Shown here piece by piece: positions 1 to 6,965 of a DNA stretch of 64,000 bases (positions are counted from its first letter, which is position 1; each line of letters opens with the position of its first letter). The position numbers were made by a program, and so were the translations under genes. The notes beneath the pieces were generated by a model. That model did no database searches, was not told the DNA's origin, and saw only the letters and a program-made list of their open reading frames with translations. The stretch lies in NCBI RefSeq assembly GCF_003336755.1, contig NZ_QMDI01000002.1, positions 1,116,001 through 1,180,000 of the forward strand, read 5' to 3'. Source of the stretch: Elioraea thermophila (ex Habib et al. 2022) (GTDB taxonomy: Bacteria > Pseudomonadota > Alphaproteobacteria > Acetobacterales > Acetobacteraceae).

Positions 1-165
1 AGACGATGCCAAGCGCCTCGGCCTCTCGCAGCACGCGCAGCCAATCGGACGTGGTCAGCGCGTCCCGTCGCGTCGTCCAGTCGAGCGGATTGGAACAACG
101 GGGCGACGGAGCGGGCATCGGTAGGTGAGCTCCGCAACGACCGTATAGGGGCGTGGCACGGCCAT
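1..165 (-). pseudogene. pqqE: PqqE, 5' end, frameshifted (runs off window)
   Basis: PqqE is the radical-SAM enzyme that joins Glu and Tyr of PqqA in PQQ synthesis. The start codon shares one base with the pqqD stop (TGATG). The first residues (PYTVVAELTYRCPL) match the family and include the first cysteine of the CxxxCxxC cluster motif. The frame then shifts: read straight on, it stops at 55-57 after 36 codons. One base out of frame the expected sequence resumes (RCSNPLDW, then LREAEALGIV) up to the window edge. The middle cysteine is not encoded in either frame (Arg or Ser instead). That means at least two changes, so a genuine defect is more likely than one miscalled base. Only about 55 codons are visible. 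Confidence 0.75.
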
Positions 166-443
166 CACTTGGCCCCGATCAGACCACGGGCCAGCAGGCG
201 ATCGAGAAAGGACCCGATATCGGCGGCGGCGGCGACGGCGGCCGCGTCACATCCATATCGTCGCGCAAGCAGCTGCGTGATCTCGGCGAAGGTGCGGGTC
301 CCTTCGCAGAGAGCGAGGGTGGCCGCTGCCGTCGGGTTCAACTTGAGCCCCGCTTCGGAGTAGAGCAGCAGCGTCTCGCCCGTCAGCCGGTCAGGACGCA
401 ACCGCGCATGCGGCACGAGCTGCGGTTTCGCGTCGGGCGCCAT
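165..443 (-). CDS. pqqD: PqqD, PqqA-binding chaperone
   Basis: PqqD is a small winged-helix-like protein that binds the PqqA peptide and presents it to PqqE. The ATG at 443 gives 92 residues, the usual size. It lies 4 nt after the end of the pqqC frame and overlaps the pqqE start. Family features seen are P-x-ARLRPDRLTGE near the start, LLYSEAGLKLN in the first half and the C-terminal FLDRLLARGLI helix. An upstream ATG at 506 would add 21 residues overlapping pqqC and is unlikely. The reading frame is intact, unlike its neighbours pqqC and pqqE. Confidence 0.88.
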   Translation of the reverse strand: MAPDAKPQLVPHARLRPDRLTGETLLLYSEAGLKLNPTAAATLALCEGTRTFAEITQLLARRYGCDAAAVAAAADIGSFLDRLLARGLIGAK

Positions 444-447
444 GGTT

Positions 448-1181
448 TCAGGCGGCGCGTGGCGCCGCCGCAGGTGCCGTTGCGGCCTCGATGCAATCGA
501 GCACATGCCACAGGATCCCCGTCTTGCGGACCAAAGCCGCGACGCAAGCTGCCTGCTTGGCGCAGGTATCGGCGTGCCGGACGACGAAGGCGATGGCCTC
601 GGCGCTGTCCACCCTGGCTTGCACCACGCGATTGCGAAAATAGTGATCGTCGCCGGATCGACTCACGGGTAGTGCGTTTCCCAAGCGTTGATCCGCTTCG
701 TCATGATGTCGGGCGAGAAGAAGTCGGTCAGCGACGAGGCGACCGCCTCCAGCAGGAAGCGTTCACGCACCAGCGTGACGTGGTGGTCGCAGGCGAAGCG
801 CACGCCAGGCAAGACGTCGACGCAGGAGCGCACCCGCTCGACATCGAGACCCACGCCGGCGGCAAGTCTGAGCCAGAGCGCAAGCCCACCCTCGCCGTCT
901 CTTTCGCCGTCATGTTCGCGAATGCGGCGGACCCACATGCGCCGGAAGGCAGGATCGTCGGACTTGGAGAGGATGATCGCATCCTTGATCGGGATGCGGG
1001 TCTGACAATAGTACCGGTTGCAAACCAATCCTTGGATCTCCTCGCGGGAGATCCGGCCGGCGTGCATGCGCCGATGGAACGGATGATGGTCATGATCGCG
1101 AGCGGCCCCCTCGCGGCGCGGCCAATCGATGAACTCCTGTTCAGGCAACGGGGGGCGCAGCGGATCGATCGGCTCGTTCAC
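448..1181 (-). pseudogene. pqqC: PqqC, pyrroloquinoline-quinone synthase, frameshifted
   Basis: PqqC performs the final ring closure and oxidation of PQQ. The GTG at 1181 overlaps the pqqB stop by 4 bases (GTGA). The first part (to 663, 172 residues) has the family motifs NRYYCQTRIPIKDA, the HDG motif and LPGVRFACDHH, and ends ...WETHYP-stop. The remainder (GDDHYFRNRV ... VRKTGILWHVLDCIEA) lies in the next frame, down to 448. Adding one G at the junction (TGG instead of TG) restores an uninterrupted protein. The cut falls just after HYP, so the first product lacks the Tyr and Arg of the YFRNR segment, corresponding to active-site residues in the family, and the last helices. The downstream piece could start at a GTG overlapping the stop (GTGA), but two separate halves are not known to work. 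Confidence 0.8.
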
Positions 1182-2095
1182 AGTGTCATCTCCATGCCGT
1201 CCTCGGCGATCTGCCATCCCGCCGTTTCGGCCGCGTGACGTTCGGCACTGTCCTCGTCGAGGAGAGGGTTCGTGTTGTTGAGATGGCTCAGCAGACGACG
1301 ACCGACGGAGAGGCCTCTGAGAGCAGCGAGGCTCCCGTCAGGCTCTCCGACCGCCAGGTGGCCCATGCTGCGCGCCGTCGCCGTGCCTAGCCCTTCGGCG
1401 ATCAGCTCGTCGTCCGACCAGAACGTTCCGTCGAAGAAGATGGCGTCCGCGTCGTCCAGGAAGGCGCGCAGGTCAGGCGTGATCGCCGCCGCGCCGGGAA
1501 CGTAACACAGCCGCCGTCGGCCGTTGCAGCTCAAGGCGACGGCGATCGTCTCGAGCGGATCCTCGAGGGCCAAGCCCTTGAGGTGCGGTGGCGGACGCCG
1601 CGGTACGGGGCAGGCACGCAGGCTGAGACCGAGCGGGGGACCGTCGCGGTCGGCAAGCGGAATCTCTTCGCCGTCTGCAATGGTGCGCCAGACGACTTGA
1701 TTTTCGAATCTTGCGAGCGTGCGCGCGAACGTGGTCCCGTCGACAAAGCCGGGTCGCACCGGCTCCGTGGCGTGGACCGCAAGCGGCTGCCCTTCGCGCA
1801 GCGACAACAGACCGAGGACATGGTCGAGGTCCCCGTTCGTCAGCACCACGGCGGCGATCGGGGAATGCCGTTTTGCGCGGGGATGCAGGGAAGGTGTCGC
1901 TTCAATTTGCGCTCGGATCTCAGGGCTCGCGTTGAGCAAGACCCAACGCTCGCCATCAGCGCTGACGGCCGTGCTTTCCTGCGTCCGCGGCTTCGCGCGG
2001 AGAGTGCCACGGCGAAGCCTCTCGCAAAGCCGGCAGGCGCAGTTCCACTGCGGAAAGCCACCCCCGACCGCCGAGCCGAGAACTCGGACCTGCAT
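1178..2095 (-). CDS. pqqB: PqqB, PQQ biosynthesis metallo-hydrolase
   Basis: A 305-residue member of the metallo-beta-lactamase fold; family members hydroxylate the cross-linked Glu-Tyr intermediate in PQQ synthesis. The N-terminus (MQVRVLGSAVGGGFPQWNC) with its CACRLC metal-binding cysteines is characteristic. The body contains LTNGDLDHVLGLLSLRE, FFDGTFWSDDELI and a C-terminal HLNNTNPLLDE. The length is that of the family and there is no frame break. It follows pqqA after a strong hairpin and overlaps the pqqC start by 4 bases, so translation is probably coupled. Confidence 0.95.
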   Translation of the reverse strand: MQVRVLGSAVGGGFPQWNCACRLCERLRRGTLRAKPRTQESTAVSADGERWVLLNASPEIRAQIEATPSLHPRAKRHSPIAAVVLTNGDLDHVLGLLSLREGQPLAVHATEPVRPGFVDGTTFARTLARFENQVVWRTIADGEEIPLADRDGPPLGLSLRACPVPRRPPPHLKGLALEDPLETIAVALSCNGRRRLCYVPGAAAITPDLRAFLDDADAIFFDGTFWSDDELIAEGLGTATARSMGHLAVGEPDGSLAALRGLSVGRRLLSHLNNTNPLLDEDSAERHAAETAGWQIAEDGMEMTL

Positions 2096-2111
2096 GTGGA
2101 CGTGGTTGGAG

Positions 2112-2139
2112 CCGGCGACCGGCCGAGGCCGGTCGCCGG
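2112..2139 (-). promoter_or_regulatory. Strong hairpin between pqqA and pqqB
   Basis: A perfect inverted repeat of 12 bp arms (CCGGCGACCGGC / GCCGGTCGCCGG) with a 4-nt loop fills the short pqqA-pqqB gap. There is no T-run, so it may act as an attenuator or 3' stabiliser. In known pqq operons pqqA message is far more abundant than the downstream genes, and a hairpin here would serve that. Confidence 0.6.
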
Positions 2140-2146
2140 AGGCGGA

Positions 2147-2242
2147 TCAGATTTCTTCCTCGGCGAGTTCATCGCTGTAGGAGCGGACTTCGGCATCCAT
2201 GCGGATTCCCTCGAAGGTCGGCGCTTCCCAGGTTTCGGTCAT
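2147..2242 (-). CDS. pqqA: PqqA, PQQ precursor peptide
   Basis: A 31-residue peptide with ATG at 2242 whose glutamate and tyrosine become the PQQ skeleton. The hallmark E-x-x-x-Y is present as E-V-R-S-Y within RMDAEVRSYSDEL. The N-terminal METW-like start (MTETWEAPTFEGIR) also fits PqqA peptides of alphaproteobacteria. It is the first gene of the minus-strand pqq operon. Its start codon sits back to back with the start of the aldose dehydrogenase remnant on the other strand, so no normal-sized promoter region is left between the two. Confidence 0.9.
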   Translation of the reverse strand: MTETWEAPTFEGIRMDAEVRSYSDELAEEEI

Positions 2243-2375
2243 GGCGCACGAATCGATGCGCATCGGCCAGCGGGTGCGTGACGTCCGGCGGGGGCCCGAC
2301 GGCTTCATCCACGTGCTGACCGACGAGATCCACGGCCGCGTGTTCCGTCTCGCGCCCGCCGTGGCGACGAACTGA
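2241..2375 (+). pseudogene. C-terminal remnant of a PQQ-dependent aldose sugar dehydrogenase
   Basis: A 44-codon frame from ATG 2241 reads GQRVRDVRRGPDGFIHVLTDE followed by GRVFRLAPA. This is the C-terminal blade of soluble PQQ-dependent aldose/glucose dehydrogenases (PF07995 type), proteins normally of about 350-450 residues. Nothing of the rest of the enzyme lies upstream; that space is pqqA and pqqB on the other strand. A terminator-like hairpin follows at 2404. I read it as the tail left after a deletion or rearrangement that joined this gene to pqqA. A functional micro-protein is possible but unsupported. Confidence 0.6.
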
Positions 2376-2403
2376 TCCGAGAACACCTCACGGTCGGGCA
2401 CTC

Positions 2404-2432
2404 GGGGCCGGGGAACAACCTCGGCCCCTTTT
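2404..2432 (+). terminator. Rho-independent terminator after the dehydrogenase remnant
   Basis: The 7-bp stem GGGGCCG / CGGCCCC (2404-2410 with 2422-2428) with an 11-nt loop is followed directly by TTTT. It suits the plus-strand remnant just upstream. Confidence 0.55.
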
Positions 2433-2514
2433 CCGTGCGCTTGGCAGGCGCCTGTCCCGCTCCCTTTCCGCCGACGGCGCGTCCAACGATCGGCGAAGCG
2501 TCCACGCTCCCTCC

Positions 2515-4050
2515 TCACATCGTCGCCCCCAGCACCCACGGCGCGAATTCCTGGTCGCCGAAGCCGAACACCTCGCTCTTCGTCTTCTTGCCGGAGGCAA
2601 CAGCGAGAATTTCATGGAAGATTCGCTCGCCGCAGGCGCTGACGGTCTCTTCGCCGTCGATGATGGTGCCGCAGTTGATGTCCATGTCGTCCTGCATGCG
2701 CAGGAACATCGGCGTGTTGGTGGCGAGCTTGATCGATGGCGCCGGCTTGCAGCCGAACACGGAGCCCCGACCCGTGGTGAAGCAGACGACATTCGCCCCA
2801 CCGGCCACCTGCCCGGTGACGGACACCGGGTCGTAGCCTGGCGTGTCCATGAACACGAAGCCTTTTGCGGTCACCGGCTCCGCGTAGCCATAGACTTCGA
2901 CCAGATTGGTCGTGCCCGCCTTCGCCATCGCACCGAGCGACTTCTCGAGGATGGTGGTGAGCCCGCCGGCCTTGTTGCCCGGAGACGGATTGTCGTCGAG
3001 CTCTCCTCCCTGGCGCCGCGTGTAGTCCTCCCACCACCGCATCAGCTCGACGAGCTTGCGCCCGACCTCTGCGCTCACCGCCCGCCGGGTCAGCAGGTGC
3101 TCGGCGCCATAGGTCTCCGGCGTTTCGGACAGGATCACCGTGCCGCCGTGGCGAACGACGAGATCGGAGGCGGCGCCAAGGGCGGGATTGGCGGAAATCC
3201 CCGACATGCCGTCCGACCCGCCGCACTGCAGGGCAACGCAGAGATGGCTGGCGGGAACGGGCGTGCGCCGCACGGCATTCGCCTCCGGCAGCATCTCGCG
3301 CACGAACTCGACGGCGCGCGCGACCGTCTTCGCCGTCCCGCCGCTCGCCTGGATGGTGAGCGCGCGCAGGCGCGGCTTGCCCTCCAGCCCTTCCGCCTCC
3401 ATCAAGCCGGCGATCTGGTTCACTTCGCAACCGAGGCCGAGCACGACGACGGCGGCGAAGTTCGGGTGCCGGGCATAGCCGGCGAGGGTGCGGCGCAACA
3501 ACCGCAGCGGCTCGTCGTCGCTCATCCCGCAACCGGTGCGATGCGTCAGTGCAACGATACCATCGACGTTCGGGAACTCCGCCAACGGATCATGCCCGGT
3601 GAAGGGGTTGCGACGAAACGCATCGGCCACGTAATGCGCCACCGTGGCGGAGCAGTTCACCGTCGTCAGCACGCCAATGTAGTTGCGGGTGGCGACACGG
3701 CCGTCCGCGCGGACGATGCCATCGAAAGTCGCCGGCGGGTCGATGAAGGCGGTCGGCCGCGCTTCGGAACAGAAGCCGTAGTCGCGCTCGTGTTCGCCCA
3801 TGCCCAGGTTGTGCGTATGCACATGCTCGCCGGGCGCGATCGGCCGCGTGGCGACGCCGATGATCTGTCCGTACCGCCGCACCGCCTCGCCGGGGGCGTG
3901 CGGGCGGGTTGCCACCTTGTGGCCTGGTGGAATGCGCTCCGCCGTGATCACTCCCTCTCCCGGCAGAGGCGTGCCCGGCAGGATGTCGGTGCGTGCGATC
4001 ACCACGCCGTCGGCGGGATGAAGACGAATGGTCAGTGAGGCTGCAGCCAT
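2515..4050 (-). CDS. UxaA/GarD-family sugar-acid dehydratase
   Basis: Iron-dependent dehydratase family acting on altronate, galactarate or similar acids. ATG at 4050 gives 511 residues, the full family length. The N-terminal SAF domain (about 1-95) ends in the typical GEHVHTHNLGMG. The C-terminal GarD-like domain has NYIGVLTTVNCSATVA, HRTGCGMS, GLGCEVNQI, CGGSDGMSGISANPALG and GSVFGCKPAPSIKLATN, with the conserved cysteines in place. An upstream in-frame ATG (4122) would overlap the dctP leader and adds nothing family-like. It is divergent from dctP and near an enolase-superfamily dehydratase and a TRAP transporter, so a role in aldarate/aldonate breakdown is inferred. The exact substrate cannot be told. 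Confidence 0.85.
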   Translation of the reverse strand: MAAASLTIRLHPADGVVIARTDILPGTPLPGEGVITAERIPPGHKVATRPHAPGEAVRRYGQIIGVATRPIAPGEHVHTHNLGMGEHERDYGFCSEARPTAFIDPPATFDGIVRADGRVATRNYIGVLTTVNCSATVAHYVADAFRRNPFTGHDPLAEFPNVDGIVALTHRTGCGMSDDEPLRLLRRTLAGYARHPNFAAVVVLGLGCEVNQIAGLMEAEGLEGKPRLRALTIQASGGTAKTVARAVEFVREMLPEANAVRRTPVPASHLCVALQCGGSDGMSGISANPALGAASDLVVRHGGTVILSETPETYGAEHLLTRRAVSAEVGRKLVELMRWWEDYTRRQGGELDDNPSPGNKAGGLTTILEKSLGAMAKAGTTNLVEVYGYAEPVTAKGFVFMDTPGYDPVSVTGQVAGGANVVCFTTGRGSVFGCKPAPSIKLATNTPMFLRMQDDMDINCGTIIDGEETVSACGERIFHEILAVASGKKTKSEVFGFGDQEFAPWVLGATM

Positions 4051-4168
4051 CTCATGCGTCCCATGCCTTGACCGCCGCGGTTGCCGGTATTGCACCCCGC
4101 CTTGGCCTTCGTCATCCTCCAATCATCCGAAGCGCCGGGCAAACCGGCAAGACAGGGAGGGTCACGTC

Positions 4169-5158
4169 ATGTTCCGTTCGCTGCTCGCGTCCGTCGTCGC
4201 CGCTGCGACCTTGGCCGGCGCGTTGCCGGCCGATGCCCAAACCCGGCTCCGCTTCGCGCATGTGTACGAGGTGAGCGAACCCTATCACACGGAGGCGCTC
4301 TGGGCAGCGGAGGAGATCGCGAAGCGGACGAACAATCGTTGGCGAATCGAGGTGTTTCCCGCCTCGGCACTCGGCAACGAGCCGGCGATCAATGAGGGAC
4401 TCACCCTCGGCACGATCGACATGATCTACACCGGCACCGCCTTCGCCGGCAGCCGCTTTCGCCCCATCGCCATCAGCAACGCGCCTTACGTCTTCCGCGA
4501 CTTCGACCACTGGCTCGCCTACCGCGACAGCGACCTGCTGAAGGAATTGATGGCCGGCTACGATCGCGCAACCGGCCACAAGGTGCTCGCGATGACGTAC
4601 TACGGCGCGCGCCACGTCACCGCGAACCGGCCGATCCACCGCCCCGAGGACATGCGCGGGATGAAGCTGCGCGTCCCGCAGGCCCCGCTGTACCTCATGT
4701 TCGCTCGCTCCGTCGGTGCCAACGCCACGCCCATTGCGTTCGCGGAAGTGTATCTCGCCCTGCAGAACGGCACGGTGGACGGACAGGAGAATCCCCTGCC
4801 CACCATCCAGGCCAAGAAGTTCTACGAGGTGCAGAGCCACATCATCCTGACCGGGCATATCACCGAGTCGCTGCTGACGATCGCCTCGGGCAACTTGTGG
4901 CGACGCCTCTCGGCGGCGGATCGCGCCGTGTTCGAGGAGGTGTGGCGGGAAGCGGCCAATCGCGCGACCTACGCCATTCGCATCGCGGAAGAAACGTTGC
5001 CGGCCTGGTTCGAACAGCAGGGGAAGACCGTCATTCGCCCCGATCGTGCCGCCTTCCGCGCCGCCGCCCTGCCGCTGCACAACGACCCGCAGGCGGGTGC
5101 TGGCTGGACGCGCGAACAATACGACCGCCTGCAGGCGCTCGGCGCGCGGACGAACTGA
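4169..5158 (+). CDS. TRAP transporter periplasmic solute-binding protein (DctP family)
   Basis: The extracytoplasmic receptor of a tripartite ATP-independent periplasmic transporter. ATG at 4169 follows a GGGAGG ribosome site and gives 329 residues. A signal peptide covers about residues 1-23 (LLASVVAAATLAGALPADAQ). DctP signatures are RLRFAHVYEVSEPYHTEALWAAEEI, LTLGTIDMIYTG, GMKLRVPQAPLY with the Arg that usually binds the ligand carboxylate, and the TVDGQENPL motif. The ligand is most likely a sugar acid, from the neighbouring dehydratases. Its membrane partners dctQM are 1.2 kb downstream, beyond an inverted gene. Confidence 0.92.
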   Translation: MFRSLLASVVAAATLAGALPADAQTRLRFAHVYEVSEPYHTEALWAAEEIAKRTNNRWRIEVFPASALGNEPAINEGLTLGTIDMIYTGTAFAGSRFRPIAISNAPYVFRDFDHWLAYRDSDLLKELMAGYDRATGHKVLAMTYYGARHVTANRPIHRPEDMRGMKLRVPQAPLYLMFARSVGANATPIAFAEVYLALQNGTVDGQENPLPTIQAKKFYEVQSHIILTGHITESLLTIASGNLWRRLSAADRAVFEEVWREAANRATYAIRIAEETLPAWFEQQGKTVIRPDRAAFRAAALPLHNDPQAGAGWTREQYDRLQALGARTN

Positions 5159-5174
5159 GGTAGCCTCCGGCCCT

Positions 5175-5200
5175 GGGGCGGCGGCCTTGCTCGCCGCCCC
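5175..5200. terminator. Hairpin between convergent dctP and enolase-family genes
   Basis: Perfect 8-bp arms GGGGCGGC / GCCGCCCC with a 10-nt loop occupy the gap between the two convergent stop codons. No T-run is present; a bidirectional terminator role is inferred from position. Confidence 0.45.
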
Positions 5201-6313
5201 TCACGTCACGACGATCGGCGAGAAGCGCTGATGGCGTTCGATGGCGCGCTGATCCCAGATGATGCCGTGCCCCGGCCGGTCGGGCGCGGATGCCGTGCCG
5301 TGCGAAATCTCGATCCGGCTTTCCGTCACGTCGTCGAGCTGCGGAATGTGCTCGAGCCAGGCGCTGTTCGGCACCGCGCAGCAGAGCGGCAGGTGCAGCT
5401 CCATCAGGTAGTGCGGGCAGACCGCGACGTTGAACGCCTCCGCCATGTGCGCGACCTTGAGCCACGGCGTGATGCCGCCGATGCGCGCGACATCGACCTG
5501 CACGATGCGGCAGGCGCCGCGGGCGAGGTAGTCGCGGAACTGCGCTGGGTGGTAGAGGCTTTCGCCGACCGCGATCGGGATCGTGGTCGCCGCGGCAAGG
5601 CGCGCGTGGCCCTCGACGTCCTCGGCCGGCAGCGGCTCCTCGTACCAGGCAAGATCAAGCCCCGCCGCCTCGAAGGCGCCGGCGCGACGGATCGCCTCCG
5701 CCACGTTGAAGCCCTGGTTGGCGTCGGTCATCAGCTCGACGTCGGGACCAAGTGCACGCCGCACGGCTTCGAGGCGGGCGAGATCCTCGCGCAAGCCGGG
5801 TTTGCCGACCTTCACCTTCACACCGCGAAAGCCGCGCGCCGCGGCGGCGCTGCACGCGTCCACCAGAGCGCCGGTTTCGAGATGCAGCCACCCGCTCTCG
5901 GTATCGTAGACGCGGATCGAGTCCTTCGCCCCCCCGGCGAGGCGCGCCAGCGAAAGACCAAGCCGGCGCCCGCGCAGGTCCCACAGCGCGACGTCGATGG
6001 CAGCGAGGGCGAGCGCGGTCAGCGGACCGACGGACAGGGCGTGGGTGTGCCAGAACAGGTCTTGCCAAATCGCCTCGATCGCCTCCGCCTCGCGACCGAT
6101 CAGCCGCGGCGCGAGATGGTCGCGCAGCAGCGCGATGACCGAACTGCCACCCGTGCCGATGGTGTAGCTGTAGCCCGTGCCCTCCGCACCCTCCGCATCG
6201 CACAGGCGCACGAAGGGCGTTTCCTGCACCGTGAAGGCCTGGATCGCATCGCTGCGCGCCACGCGCGGGCGAAGGTCGATCAGACCGATCTCGACGCGCA
6301 CGATCCTCGGCAC
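5201..6313 (-). CDS. Enolase-superfamily sugar-acid dehydratase (mandelate racemase subgroup)
   Basis: Acid-sugar dehydratase/racemase of the enolase superfamily, about 370 residues from the GTG at 6313. The MLE/MR N-terminal capping domain is followed by a barrel carrying GVKVKVGK (catalytic KxK), LMTDANQ, WYEEPL and VGESLY (three metal ligands), then PHYLMELHL with the general-acid His. Full length and all catalytic residues present. An alternative ATG at 6388 would overlap the dctQ start codon on the other strand and add 25 unmatched residues. It is flanked by TRAP transporter genes, so it probably processes the imported acid; galactarate/talarate-like substrates are only a guess. Confidence 0.88.
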   Translation of the reverse strand: MPRIVRVEIGLIDLRPRVARSDAIQAFTVQETPFVRLCDAEGAEGTGYSYTIGTGGSSVIALLRDHLAPRLIGREAEAIEAIWQDLFWHTHALSVGPLTALALAAIDVALWDLRGRRLGLSLARLAGGAKDSIRVYDTESGWLHLETGALVDACSAAAARGFRGVKVKVGKPGLREDLARLEAVRRALGPDVELMTDANQGFNVAEAIRRAGAFEAAGLDLAWYEEPLPAEDVEGHARLAAATTIPIAVGESLYHPAQFRDYLARGACRIVQVDVARIGGITPWLKVAHMAEAFNVAVCPHYLMELHLPLCCAVPNSAWLEHIPQLDDVTESRIEISHGTASAPDRPGHGIIWDQRAIERHQRFSPIVVT

Positions 6314-6386
6314 GAGAGAGGCTCCATCCTGGGCATGACGCTTCCGGAGAGTGCAGTCTAGGCCGGGTGGCGACGAGGAAAAGGGC

Positions 6387-6965
6387 ATGACGACAGACGC
6401 GGGGGATACGCTTGCGGCGGAGGCCGGCTACGAGACCTTGCTGCACGAGCAGGAGGAGCGCGAACGGCACGAACCGCCGGGCGACTGGCGAATCGAAGAC
6501 TGGCTGGCCTTCGCGATCTTCTGGGTGCTCGCCGCGGTCGTCTTCCTGCAGTTCTTCACCCGCTACGTGCTGAACGACTCGATCGCCTGGACCGAGGAGA
6601 TCGCACGCTACCTGTTGATCGGTACCACCTTCGTCGGCGCGGCGATGGCGGCGCGCAAGGGCAGCCACATCGCGCTCGAGATCCTTGCCTTCGCCTTGCC
6701 GCCAGCCGCCCGGCGCTGGTTTCGCTTCTGTCTTGATCTCGTCGCGACCGCCTTCTTCGCCATCGCCGCTTGGTTGTGCTTCGAGATCGCACAGGCGATG
6801 TGGTACCAACCGATGGTGGTGATCAATGTGCCGCTCGGCATCGTTTATTACGTCGCCACGTTCGGTCTCGCACTCACCACGGTGCGGTTCGCTTGGCATG
6901 CGGTCGCGGCATTCCGTGCGCCGCAGCCGGAGGCCATCGATCCTTCGCTGTCCGCCCGCACATGA
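6387..6965 (+). CDS. TRAP transporter small membrane subunit (DctQ family)
   Basis: 192 residues with four membrane segments and the DctQ signature RYVLNDSIAWTEEIARYLLIGTTF. It starts at ATG 6387 after a GAGGAAAAGG ribosome site and overlaps dctM by ATGA. A charged, glutamate-rich N-terminal tail of about 35 residues precedes the first membrane segment. It joins DctM as the permease for the DctP receptor encoded upstream. The promoter must lie inside or just before the 5' end of the inverted enolase-family gene. Confidence 0.9.
   Translation: MTTDAGDTLAAEAGYETLLHEQEERERHEPPGDWRIEDWLAFAIFWVLAAVVFLQFFTRYVLNDSIAWTEEIARYLLIGTTFVGAAMAARKGSHIALEILAFALPPAARRWFRFCLDLVATAFFAIAAWLCFEIAQAMWYQPMVVINVPLGIVYYVATFGLALTTVRFAWHAVAAFRAPQPEAIDPSLSART

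Noticed and set aside
165-1238. Plus-strand frame of 361 codons across the pqq genes
   Set aside because: Antisense shadow; the minus strand carries pqqB/C/D with clear family motifs.
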